From an uncultured Clostridia bacterium (GTDB lineage: Bacteria > Bacillota > Clostridia > Christensenellales > Aristaeellaceae), in the NCBI GenBank assembly GCA_946534455.1, contig CAMNCR010000041.1, positions 1 through 13,094 on the forward strand: DNA of 13,094 bases, in the 5' to 3' direction. Positions 5,196 through 12,259 of the stretch are shown here, one piece after another; the first letter of the stretch is position 1; the number at the start of each line of letters is the position of its first letter. Both the position numbers and the translations under genes were made by a program. The notes under the pieces were generated by a model, which saw nothing but the letters and a program-made list of their open reading frames with translations, did not search any database and was not told where the DNA came from.

Positions 5196-7628
5196 TCAGC
5201 CCGCGTGCCGGACCTGCTTTTCCGTCAGCATGGCCTTGATTTCCGATACGCCGCGGTATTTTTCGTATTCCTCTCCGTTCATCACCACCAGCGTCGGAGC
5301 CTGCTTGATGCCGTAGCGGTTGGCCAGCTCGACGTTTTCCGTGGCCAGCACCCGCTTGAAGGGGAATCCGGCCTTTTCCAGCATACTGATAGCCAGCTTG
5401 CAGTTCGGGCAGGTGGCGCTCACAAAGAGCATGGCCCGGGCGGTGGAGATGGGCGTTTCCTGCTTCCGGGGCGCGGGCGCTTCAGCCGCGGCCGGCTGGG
5501 CGGCTCTGGCGGGCTGCGCCGGCGGGAAGCCCTTCATCGGGCCCGCGTGGGTCAGATGGGAGTGGCCGATGTTGTATACCTTGCGATCCTTGAACTCCTG
5601 CGCCTTGCCGTCGTTCCAGTTCTGCACCGGCCGATAGTAGCCCGTGATGCGGCTGTAGATTTCGGTCTTCGCGCCGCAGTGCGGGCAGACCGCCTGCTCG
5701 CCGGCCAGGTAGCCGTGCTCCCGGCACACGGAGTAGGTGGGGCTCATGGTGTAGTAGGGCAGGCGGTAGTTTTCCGCGATCTTGCGCACCAGGGCCGCCG
5801 CGGCGCGCCAGTCCGGAAGCTTTTCTCCCAGGAAGGCGTGGAACACCGTGCCGGAGGTGTACAGGGTCTGCAGCTCATCCTGCACGTCCAGCGCGGAGAA
5901 GATGTCCTCGCTGTAGCCCACGGGCAGGTGGCTGGAGTTGGTGTAGTAGGGCGTGCCGTTCATGTTGGCGGTAATGATGTCCGGATATTCCGCCTTGTCG
6001 TGCTTGGCGAAGCGGTAGGTGGTGGACTCCGCCGGGGTCGCCTCCAGGTTGTACAGATCTCCGTACTGCTCCTGATAGTCGCTCAGCCGTTCCCGCATAT
6101 GGTTCAGCACGTCCCGGGCGAACTGCTGCGCGCCGGGCTGGGTCAGATCCTGCCGCAGCCATTTCGCGTTCAGCGCGGCCTCGTTCATGCCCACCAGCCC
6201 GATGGTGCTGAAGTGATTGTCAAACGTGCCGAGGTAGCGCTTCGTGTAGGGATACAGGCCCGCGTCCAGCAGCTTGGTGATGACGGTGCGCTTGGTCTTC
6301 AGGCTGCGGGCGGCGATGTCCATCAGGTGGTCCAGCTGGCGGTAGAAATCCGCCTCGTCCGCCGCCTCATAGGCCAGGCGGGGCAGGTTGATCGTCACCA
6401 CGCCGACGGACCCCGTGGATTCGCCGCTGCCGAAGAAGCCGCCGCTCTTCTTGCGCAGCTCCCGCAGATCCAGCCGCAGACGGCAGCACATGCTGCGCAC
6501 ATCGCTGGGCTCCATGTCGGAGTTGATGTAATTGCTGAAGTACGGCGTGCCGTACTTGGCGGTCATCTCAAAGAGCAGCTTGTTGTTCTCCGTCTCCGAC
6601 CAGTCGAAATCCCGCGTGATGGAGTAGGTCGGAATGGGGTACTGGAAGCCGCGGCCGTTGGCGTCGCCCTCGATCATGATCTCGATGAACGCCTTGTTCA
6701 CCATGTCCATTTCCTTCTGGCATTCGCCGTAGGTGAAGTCCAGCTCCTTCCCGCCGACGATGGCGGGCATGTTGGCCAGATCCTTCGGGCAGGTCCAGTC
6801 CAGCGTGATGTTGGAGAAGGGCGCCTGCGTGCCCCAGCGGCTGGGCGTGTTGACGCCGTAGATGAAGCTCTGCACGCACTGCTTGACTTCCTTCTGGGAC
6901 AGGTTGTCCACCCGCACGAAGGGAGCCAGATACGTATCAAAGCTGGAGAACGCCTGGGCGCCGGCCCACTCGTTCTGCATGATGCCCAGGAAGTTGACCA
7001 TCTGATTGCACAGCGTGGACAGATGGCTGGCCGGAGCGCTGGTGATCTTGCCCGGAACGCCGCCCAGGCCCTCCTGAATCAGCTGCTTCAGGCTCCAGCC
7101 CGCGCAGTAGCCGGTCAGCATGCTCAGATCGTGCAGATGGATGCGCGCGCTGCGGTGCGCCTCGGCGATCTCGCTGTCGTAGATCTCGCTCAGCCAGTAG
7201 TTGGCCGTGATCGCGCCGGAATTGGACAGAATCAGACCGCCCACGGAGTAGGTCACCGTGGAGTTTTCCTTTACGCGCCAGTCGTTGATATGCAGATAGT
7301 CGTCCACCAGATCCTTGTAGTTCAGCAGGGCGGAATTCACGTTGCGAACCTTCTCCCGCTGCTTGCGGTACAGAATGTAGGCCTTCGCCACATCCGCGTA
7401 GCCGGCCTCGGACAGCACCTTCTCCACGCAGTCCTGAATCGTTTCCACGGCAATTTTGCCGTCCCGGATCAGCGGCTCATATTCCGCCGTCACCCGAAGG
7501 GCCAGCATATCGATCACGCTGGGGTGATACTGCTTCTTCTGGGCCTCAAAGGCCTTGGTGATCGCCCGGGCGATCTTGCCGATTTCAAACTCCGTAACCT
7601 TTCCATCCCGCTTGACAACCTGATACAT
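5196..7628 (-). CDS. nrdD: Anaerobic (class III) ribonucleoside-triphosphate reductase with C-terminal thioredoxin-like domain
   Basis: The 810-residue enzyme reduces ribonucleoside triphosphates to dNTPs in the cytosol using a glycyl radical. An ATP-cone allosteric domain spans about residues 1-93. The catalytic barrel includes GYCAGWSL (C175), NTPSRWGTQAPFSN near 275-290 and the C381-C382 pair. The metal site CxxH...CxxC (C635, H638, C648, C651) precedes the glycyl-radical loop RITGYY, radical G663. After an Ala/Pro-rich linker (about 702-727), an extra 80-residue thioredoxin/glutaredoxin-like domain carries C740-P-N-C743 and a cis-proline motif QAPTLVV. This is not part of the classic E. 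coli NrdD. It probably supplies the reducing dithiol, and the next gene encodes a thioredoxin-reductase-like protein. The start is supported by AGGAGT seven bases upstream. Its activase NrdG is encoded just upstream. NrdR and DnaA sites at its promoter suggest control by dNTP status and replication. Confidence 0.96.
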   Translation of the reverse strand: MYQVVKRDGKVTEFEIGKIARAITKAFEAQKKQYHPSVIDMLALRVTAEYEPLIRDGKIAVETIQDCVEKVLSEAGYADVAKAYILYRKQREKVRNVNSALLNYKDLVDDYLHINDWRVKENSTVTYSVGGLILSNSGAITANYWLSEIYDSEIAEAHRSARIHLHDLSMLTGYCAGWSLKQLIQEGLGGVPGKITSAPASHLSTLCNQMVNFLGIMQNEWAGAQAFSSFDTYLAPFVRVDNLSQKEVKQCVQSFIYGVNTPSRWGTQAPFSNITLDWTCPKDLANMPAIVGGKELDFTYGECQKEMDMVNKAFIEIMIEGDANGRGFQYPIPTYSITRDFDWSETENNKLLFEMTAKYGTPYFSNYINSDMEPSDVRSMCCRLRLDLRELRKKSGGFFGSGESTGSVGVVTINLPRLAYEAADEADFYRQLDHLMDIAARSLKTKRTVITKLLDAGLYPYTKRYLGTFDNHFSTIGLVGMNEAALNAKWLRQDLTQPGAQQFARDVLNHMRERLSDYQEQYGDLYNLEATPAESTTYRFAKHDKAEYPDIITANMNGTPYYTNSSHLPVGYSEDIFSALDVQDELQTLYTSGTVFHAFLGEKLPDWRAAAALVRKIAENYRLPYYTMSPTYSVCREHGYLAGEQAVCPHCGAKTEIYSRITGYYRPVQNWNDGKAQEFKDRKVYNIGHSHLTHAGPMKGFPPAQPARAAQPAAAEAPAPRKQETPISTARAMLFVSATCPNCKLAISMLEKAGFPFKRVLATENVELANRYGIKQAPTLVVMNGEEYEKYRGVSEIKAMLTEKQVRHAG

Positions 7629-7660
7629 ATCCCATACTCCTGTTTATACATAATGAGACC

Positions 7661-7682
7661 GAAGGGCCGGAACCGACCCTTC
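7661..7682 (-). other. Hairpin at the 5' end of the nrdD leader
   Basis: GAAGGG and CCCTTC (6 bp, extendable by a G-U and a C-G pair) enclose a short loop directly after the predicted nrdD transcription start. There is no T-run. It could stabilise the 5' end of the mRNA, but no known regulatory RNA class is recognised. The 196-base gap 7629-7824 holds no gene. Confidence 0.4.
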
Positions 7683-7695
7683 AGGCGCAGAGCCT

Positions 7696-7724
7696 ACTAT
7701 ACACGCTGTTTTCAGAATTGTCAA
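7696..7724 (-). promoter_or_regulatory. nrdD promoter
   Basis: On the minus strand a perfect TTGACA (7719-7724) is spaced 17 bp from TATAGT (7696-7701). Transcription should begin near 7689, leaving a leader of about 60 bases. One NrdR box covers the -35 element, so repressor binding would block RNA polymerase. Confidence 0.78.
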
Positions 7725-7734
7725 TATCTTGTAC
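7719..7734. promoter_or_regulatory. NrdR box, promoter-proximal
   Basis: The core CAATATCTTG matches the centre of the NrdR consensus acaCwAtATaTwGtgt, while the outer positions are poor. It overlaps the nrdD -35 element and lies 33 bp from a second, better box. NrdR is the ATP/dATP-sensing repressor of ribonucleotide reductase genes and binds paired boxes. Confidence 0.65.
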
Positions 7735-7751
7735 GAATAAAAACCAGTTCT

Positions 7752-7767
7752 CCACTATATCTTGTGC
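7752..7767. promoter_or_regulatory. NrdR box, promoter-distal
   Basis: The site ccaCTATATCTTGtgc matches the NrdR consensus at 13 of 16 positions. Its centre is 33 bp from the other box, close to three helical turns, the phasing expected for cooperative NrdR binding. Its last five bases overlap the first unit of the DnaA-box-like array. Confidence 0.72.
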
Positions 7768-7807
7768 AAACTGTGGAAACTGTGCATACTGTGTAAACTG
7801 TGGATAA
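7763..7807 (-). promoter_or_regulatory. Tandem array of five contiguous DnaA-box-like 9-mers
   Basis: Read on the minus strand, five 9-mers abut exactly with no spacer: TTATCCACA (7799-7807), GTTTACACA (7790-7798), GTATGCACA (7781-7789), GTTTCCACA (7772-7780) and GTTTGCACA (7763-7771). The first is a perfect match to the DnaA consensus TTWTNCACA; each of the others differs only by G at position 1. The array lies 18 bases after the nrdG stop and directly upstream of the nrdD NrdR/promoter region. Binding by DnaA is inferred from the consensus only. Confidence 0.7.
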
Positions 7808-7819
7808 CAATTCACAGTT
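7796..7819. repeat. Inverted repeat at the nrdG end of the DnaA-box array
   Basis: AACTGTG (7796-7802) and CACAGTT (7813-7819) are perfect 7-bp arms around a 10-base loop. The arm at 7813 places a weaker DnaA-like 9-mer (CAATTCACA, 7 of 9) in the opposite orientation to the array. No T-run follows on either strand, so it is not a terminator for nrdG. Confidence 0.45.
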
Positions 7820-7824
7820 CCCGT

Positions 7825-8517
7825 TCAGTCCACCCCGCGCAGGCTCACTTCCCCGACCCAGGGCCGCATCAGCTCCGCCCACGCCCGCAGCTGCCCGTCC
7901 TCCGGAGCGTGCAGTCCCTCAAAGGGCACGGTCTCCCGGTCCGTGAACTTCTGCAGAAAGTACCGCCGCGCCCCCCGGATCCACGGCCCGATCCCGCGGA
8001 AGCTGTCCGCGTCGTGCAGCTCGGCCACGACGGTGGTCCGGAACTCATAGTCCACCCGGCCCTCCAGCAGAAGCCGGATGCTTGCTTCCACCGGGGCCAG
8101 ATCCAGGTGCTCCAGCCCGGCGGTCCGCGCATAGCGCTCCGGGCTGTTTTTGATGTCCATCGCCACATACTGAACCAGATCCGCCCGGATCAGCTCCTCC
8201 AGCCTCTCCGGATGCATCCCGTTCGTATCCAGCTTGACGGGGTAGCCCATCTCCCGGATCCGTCCCAGGAACGCCGGCAGATCCGCGCGCAGCGTCGGCT
8301 CTCCCCCTGTCACGGCCACGCCGTCCAGCAGACCGGTTCTGCTCCGCAGGAAGCGCAGCAGCTCCTCCTCCGTCAGCGCCGCCGGCGCGGATCCGTCAAT
8401 CAGCTCCGCGTTATGGCAGAAAGGGCAGCGCATGTCGCAGCCGCCCAGAAACACAGTGCATGCGACCCTGCCGGGAAAATCCAGCAGGGTCATTTTCTGC
8501 AGTCCATGAATGGTCAT
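7825..8517 (-). CDS. nrdG: Anaerobic ribonucleotide reductase activating protein (radical SAM)
   Basis: The 230-residue radical-SAM enzyme uses a 4Fe-4S cluster and S-adenosylmethionine to install the glycyl radical on NrdD. The cluster ligands are C27, C31 and C34 in GGCDMRCPFCHN, and the SAM-contact motif VTGGEPTL is at 69-76. Its length and opening (MTIHGLQKMTLLDFPG) fit the NrdG2 subgroup (about 190-240 residues) rather than the shorter E. coli type. The start has GGGGAG six bases upstream. It lies 24 bases after ddh, apparently as the last gene of the dapA-dapB-ddh unit. NrdD follows after 196 bases from its own promoter, so activase and reductase may be controlled partly separately. Confidence 0.94.
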   Translation of the reverse strand: MTIHGLQKMTLLDFPGRVACTVFLGGCDMRCPFCHNAELIDGSAPAALTEEELLRFLRSRTGLLDGVAVTGGEPTLRADLPAFLGRIREMGYPVKLDTNGMHPERLEELIRADLVQYVAMDIKNSPERYARTAGLEHLDLAPVEASIRLLLEGRVDYEFRTTVVAELHDADSFRGIGPWIRGARRYFLQKFTDRETVPFEGLHAPEDGQLRAWAELMRPWVGEVSLRGVD

Positions 8518-8541
8518 CCCATACTCCCCTTCCCGGAAGGC

Positions 8542-9519
8542 TCACAGCATGCGCCTTCTCAGCTCCTCCGGAGAGAGCGGCGACAGATCCGCCGGCGCCA
8601 CGTCAAAGAGGGTTTTGCAGCCGCAGTCTCCCCGACGGTTCATCCGCCCCACCGCCCGGGCGCAGGCCAGCAGCACCGAGGCCGTGAATTCCGGATTCGA
8701 ATCCAGCTTCAGCGAAAACTCCATCACATGCCGGTGCTGATCCCCCTCACCGGTGGTACCGCCGCGGATCACGGATCCGCCGTGGGGCAGCCCCGCGTGA
8801 TCCCGCTTCAGCTCCTCCTCGCTGATGAAGTGCACCGTCGTATCGTAGTCCGCAAAATAGTTGGGCATTTCCCGGATCTGCTTCTCAATCAGAGCCCGGT
8901 CCGCGCCCTCCTCCGCCACGACCCAGCATTCCCGGGTGTGCTTTTCCCGGGTGGTCAGCTCCGGATTTTCGCCGGCGCGCACCCGGCGCACCGCGTCCTC
9001 CACCGGAATCGTATACTGACGCGCATCCCGGACGCCCGGAATTCTCCGGATCGCGTCACTGTGGCCCTGGCTCACGCCCCTGCCCCAGAAGGTGTAGTCC
9101 TTTCCAGCGGGCAGCGCCACATTCATGTACAGCCGGGCCAGGGAGAACAGGCCGGGATCCCAGCCTCCGCTGATCAGCGCCGTGTGCCCGGAGCCCCGGG
9201 CCGCCTCATCCACCCGGGCAAAATGCTCCGGAATGCGCGCGTGGGTGTCGAAGGAATCCACCACATTCATTTTGGCCGCCAGCGCGGGCGTCATTTCAGG
9301 CAGATCCGAGGCGCTGCCGCCGCAGAGAATCAGCACGTCGATCTCTCCCGCCCGGGTCTCCAGCTCCTTCGCGGCGTATACCGGCACGCCGGTCAGGGTT
9401 TTGACCGTGGCCGGATCCCGCCGGGTAAACACGCCCATCAGCTCAAGATCCGGGTGCAGGCGGGCATCCAGCTCCACGCCCCGTCCCAGATTGCCGTATC
9501 CGAAAATGCCGATTTTCAT
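8542..9519 (-). CDS. ddh: meso-diaminopimelate dehydrogenase
   Basis: The 325-residue cytosolic enzyme makes meso-2,6-diaminopimelate in one NADPH-dependent step from tetrahydrodipicolinate and ammonia, bypassing the succinylase and acetylase branches of lysine and cell-wall synthesis. The N-terminal Rossmann motif is GYGNLGRG (8-15). Family-typical stretches include CGGSASDLPEMTP, SGGWDPGLFSL and GRGVSQGHSDAIRRI. Length agrees with the roughly 320-residue Corynebacterium enzyme. Its ATG overlaps the dapB stop by four bases (ATGA), indicating translational coupling with the enzyme that supplies its substrate. Confidence 0.95.
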   Translation of the reverse strand: MKIGIFGYGNLGRGVELDARLHPDLELMGVFTRRDPATVKTLTGVPVYAAKELETRAGEIDVLILCGGSASDLPEMTPALAAKMNVVDSFDTHARIPEHFARVDEAARGSGHTALISGGWDPGLFSLARLYMNVALPAGKDYTFWGRGVSQGHSDAIRRIPGVRDARQYTIPVEDAVRRVRAGENPELTTREKHTRECWVVAEEGADRALIEKQIREMPNYFADYDTTVHFISEEELKRDHAGLPHGGSVIRGGTTGEGDQHRHVMEFSLKLDSNPEFTASVLLACARAVGRMNRRGDCGCKTLFDVAPADLSPLSPEELRRRML

Positions 9520-10265
9520 TCCGTTTCTCCCTTCAGCAAATCCTTCATATCATAAAGGCCCGGTCCCCTGCCCTGCAGGAACGCCGCCGCCTTCAGGCTG
9601 CCCTCCGCGAACACGCCCCGGCTGAATGCCTGATGCCGGAGGGTGATGCATTCATTCTGCGTGCTGATCATGACCTCATGCACGCCGACGATGTTGCCCA
9701 TGCGGATGGCGTGAATCCCCACCTCTTCGCGGGTGCGCCTTCCCTGGCCGGCGCGCCCCATATGCGCCACCGCCCCGGGCCGTACCTCCCGGATCGCTTC
9801 GAACAGCGCCAGGGCCGTCCCGCTCGGCGCGTCGATCTTCCGGTCGTGATGCTGCTCCACGATTTCAATTTCCGCATCCGGATACAGCGCCACCGTCCGC
9901 CGGACCAGATCGCTCAGCGTCGCGATGCCCAGGCTGTAGTTCGCGGCCAGGAATACGGGGATATGCTCCGCCGCCTGATCAATCAGCGCCCGCTCCGCCT
10001 CCGTCTGTCCGGTGGTGGCCAGCACCAGGGGCAGCCCCGCCGCCTGCGCAAAGGCAACCAGCTCCGCGGTCATCGCGTGATGGCTGAAGTCGATCACCAC
10101 ATCCGCGTCCCGCGTGCATTCCGCGAAGGAGCCCACGCACAGGCCGTCCTCGCCGGGCGCCAGCGGATCCACTCCCTGCACGATTTCCATGTCCGCCGCC
10201 GCGGCGACGCAGGCTCTGACCTCCCGGCCCATATGCCCGCCATATCCGCTCAGAATGATTTTCAT
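9516..10265 (-). CDS. dapB: 4-hydroxy-tetrahydrodipicolinate reductase
   Basis: The 249-residue enzyme performs the second committed step of the diaminopimelate/lysine pathway, reducing the DapA product with NAD(P)H to tetrahydrodipicolinate. The nucleotide-binding motif GYGGHMG is at 7-13. The catalytic signature EQHHDRKIDAPSGTA (137-151) holds H139, H140 and K143. Length is typical. It begins 27 bases after dapA, with AGGA and GGGGAG upstream, and its stop overlaps the ddh start. The order dapA-dapB-ddh is the complete route from aspartate semialdehyde to meso-diaminopimelate. Confidence 0.96.
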   Translation of the reverse strand: MKIILSGYGGHMGREVRACVAAAADMEIVQGVDPLAPGEDGLCVGSFAECTRDADVVIDFSHHAMTAELVAFAQAAGLPLVLATTGQTEAERALIDQAAEHIPVFLAANYSLGIATLSDLVRRTVALYPDAEIEIVEQHHDRKIDAPSGTALALFEAIREVRPGAVAHMGRAGQGRRTREEVGIHAIRMGNIVGVHEVMISTQNECITLRHQAFSRGVFAEGSLKAAAFLQGRGPGLYDMKDLLKGETE

Positions 10266-10292
10266 GCTCCCCTGTTCCTTTCTTTTATCCGG

Positions 10293-11183
10293 TTATGCCA
10301 GCCTCAGTCCGGCCTCCCGCATCAGCGCGAAAAGCTTTTCACGGTTCGCCTCTCCCATGGGAACCAGGGGCAGCCGCAGGCGCTCCTCGCACCAGCCGGC
10401 CGCCGCGCAGGCAGCCTTCGCCGGGATCGGATTCGTTTCGATCATCAGCTGGTTCATCAGCGGCAGCAGCTTCAGCTGCAGGGCCGCGGCCCCGGCCACG
10501 TCTCCCGCGAAAAAGCGGCCGCAGATTTCCTGCGTCTCCGCCGGCAGGATGTTGGCGATCACGGAGATGATGCCCCGTCCGCCCAGGCTCAGCGTCGGAA
10601 CGATCTGATCATCGCATCCGGAGTAGACATCCAGCGCGTCCCCGCACAGGGCCAGCGTCCTAGCCACCTGGCTGATATTTCCGCAGGCCTCCTTGACCGC
10701 GGCAATCCTCGGATGCCCGCTCAGCTCCGCCAGCGTCTCCGGCAGCATGTTCAGCCCCGTCCGGCCCGGCACGTTGTACAGGATGCAGGGCACCGTGCTC
10801 TCCTCCGCGATGGCGGAGAAATGCGCCACCAGCCCCCGCTGCGTGGTTTTATTGTAGTAGGGGGTCACCAGCAGCACCGCGTCCGCGCCGGCGGCACAGG
10901 CTGTGCGCGTGCGCTCAATCGCGTGCGCCGTATTGTTGGATCCGCTGCCCGCGATCAGCGGCACCCTGCCCGCCACCCGCCGGACACAGAAGGTGATCAG
11001 CGCCTCGAACTCCGCGTCCGTCAGCGTGCTGCCCTCTCCGGTGGTTCCCGCGGCCACAATGCCCTGAATGCCCTTTTCCAGTTGAAAATCGATCAGCCGG
11101 CCCAGCGCCTCGTAATCCACGCCCTCGGCGCACATCGGCGTAATGATGGCGGTCGCCGCACCGGTGAACACAGTCTGTTTCAT
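10293..11183 (-). CDS. dapA: 4-hydroxy-tetrahydrodipicolinate synthase
   Basis: The 296-residue (beta/alpha)8 barrel aldolase condenses pyruvate with aspartate semialdehyde to start diaminopimelate/lysine synthesis. Visible landmarks are GTTGE at 46-50 (T47, T48), Y109-Y110 in TPYYNK, Y136 and R141 in LYNVPGRTG, and the Schiff-base lysine K164 in AAVKEACGN. It is the first gene of the dapA-dapB-ddh-nrdG unit. The ATG is preceded by GGGAGGGG at good spacing, and a promoter lies about 20 bases further upstream. Close relatives such as N-acetylneuraminate lyase are unlikely given the dapB and ddh neighbours. Confidence 0.96.
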   Translation of the reverse strand: MKQTVFTGAATAIITPMCAEGVDYEALGRLIDFQLEKGIQGIVAAGTTGEGSTLTDAEFEALITFCVRRVAGRVPLIAGSGSNNTAHAIERTRTACAAGADAVLLVTPYYNKTTQRGLVAHFSAIAEESTVPCILYNVPGRTGLNMLPETLAELSGHPRIAAVKEACGNISQVARTLALCGDALDVYSGCDDQIVPTLSLGGRGIISVIANILPAETQEICGRFFAGDVAGAAALQLKLLPLMNQLMIETNPIPAKAACAAAGWCEERLRLPLVPMGEANREKLFALMREAGLRLA

Positions 11184-11210
11184 GCTAACCCCTCCCGTGC
11201 AATCCGCTCC

Positions 11211-11239
11211 AGTTTACACTCCCGTTTCCGGGCCGTCAA
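11211..11239 (-). promoter_or_regulatory. Candidate promoter of the dapA-dapB-ddh-nrdG operon
   Basis: On the minus strand TTGACG (11234-11239) and TAAACT (11211-11216) are 17 bp apart. The start would fall near 11204, about 20 bases before the dapA ATG, leaving no room for a lysine riboswitch. It lies in the 116-base gap after the PfkB kinase gene, which contains no clear terminator. Confidence 0.5.
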
Positions 11240-11299
11240 TATGATCCGGGCCCGCAATTCTGTATCTGCGATGTTCTGCTTTTCTCCGCCGCGGCGCCC

Positions 11300-12217
11300 T
11301 CACCGCAGCCCGAATTCCTCCGGCCGGAAGCGGGGACAGGTGTTGTCCTGCGTGCAGATTACGGAGGCCGCCAGCCGCGTTCCGATATCGCAGGCTTCCG
11401 CCAGCGTTTTTCCATGGGTCAGCCCCGCCGCCACGCCGGAAAAAAAGGCATCCCCGGCGCCGGTCGTATCCGCCACGGCCACCTCCCAGGCCGGGCAGAA
11501 GCCATAGCGGCCGGAGGCCTCCGCCCACACGGCCCCCGCCGCCCCCAGCGTGACCACCATGGAGGAGATCCCCGCCGCGGCCACCTGCGAGGCCAGCTGC
11601 CGGGCCAGCACCTCCGGCTCCCGGGAGTCAAACTCGTCGGAAAAAAGCGTTTCCGCCTCCTGCCGGTTGCATACAAAGCAGCCCACCCGCTGCACAAAAT
11701 CCCGCCGGTCCATCATGATGCTGATGTTGGATACGGCCGCGTAGACCGGGCACCCGTAGCGCTCGCTCAGCCGGAAAACCTCCCGGATGATCTCCTTGTC
11801 CATATCCAGCTCCAGCAGGATGCTGTCCGCCCGGGAGAAGATCTCCTCCCCGTGCTCCGCCAGCACATCCAGCAGCGGCGTCAGATCGGGCCGCTGGGAA
11901 ATGGAGGCGCACACATCGTTCTGGTTGTCAAACACGGCCAGCCACGTTCCCATGCCGTCAGGCACCTTCCGGACATAGCGCGTATCCACCCCGTGTCTGC
12001 ACAGCTTGCTGAGAACATCCTGACCCACGCCGGTCTCGTCCACCAGGCTCAGAAATACAGGGTTCAGCTCCAGGTTGCCCAGATCCTCCGCGATGTTCCG
12101 GCTCACCCCGCCGTGCACATACCGCACCGTCCCCGCATTGCGTCCGCAGGGAATATAGTTCCCCGTCGGATATCCCTTCACATCCACAAATACCGAGCCC
12201 AGCACCACAATACTCAT
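11300..12217 (-). CDS. PfkB-family carbohydrate/nucleoside kinase, substrate unknown
   Basis: The 305-residue ribokinase-fold enzyme phosphorylates a sugar or nucleoside with ATP. The N-terminal glycine pair and GGVSRNIAEDLG (36-47) form the substrate-side signature. N184-R-Q-E187 is the family NxxE Mg2+ motif, and DTTGAGDAFFSG (250-261) is PfkB signature 2, with catalytic base D256 and the GAGD anion hole. The GGVxRNIAExL stretch recalls pseudouridine kinase (PsuK) more than ribokinase or phosphofructokinase, but no PsuG partner is visible here, so the substrate is left open. The start is supported by GGGGAGG seven bases upstream. It follows the GNAT gene by 42 bases and probably shares its promoter. 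A SorC-type sugar-responsive regulator diverges just beyond. Confidence 0.9.
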   Translation of the reverse strand: MSIVVLGSVFVDVKGYPTGNYIPCGRNAGTVRYVHGGVSRNIAEDLGNLELNPVFLSLVDETGVGQDVLSKLCRHGVDTRYVRKVPDGMGTWLAVFDNQNDVCASISQRPDLTPLLDVLAEHGEEIFSRADSILLELDMDKEIIREVFRLSERYGCPVYAAVSNISIMMDRRDFVQRVGCFVCNRQEAETLFSDEFDSREPEVLARQLASQVAAAGISSMVVTLGAAGAVWAEASGRYGFCPAWEVAVADTTGAGDAFFSGVAAGLTHGKTLAEACDIGTRLAASVICTQDNTCPRFRPEEFGLR

Positions 12218-12259
12218 GCTTCTGCCTCCCCGCAGTCCCGGTCCTTCCTTCGCTCTGTT

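Noticed and set aside
5205..7796. An 863-codon open frame on the plus strand
   Set aside because: It is the antisense shadow of nrdD in GC-rich DNA. Its translation is low-complexity (rich in V, H, R, Q, G) without any family motif, whereas the minus strand carries every NrdD landmark.
7696..7819. The DnaA-box array as a chromosome or plasmid origin
   Set aside because: No dnaA, dnaN or rep gene is nearby, there is no long AT-rich unwinding region and the flanks are ordinary nrd genes. A regulatory or titration role is more likely.
7762..9555. A 597-codon plus-strand frame beginning in the DnaA-box repeats
   Set aside because: Its start is created by the tandem repeats themselves and the rest is antisense to nrdG and ddh.
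11184..11299. Lysine riboswitch or terminator before dapA
   Set aside because: The promoter lies about 20 bases before the start codon, leaving no space for a riboswitch, and the palindromes near 11250-11290 lack a T-run.
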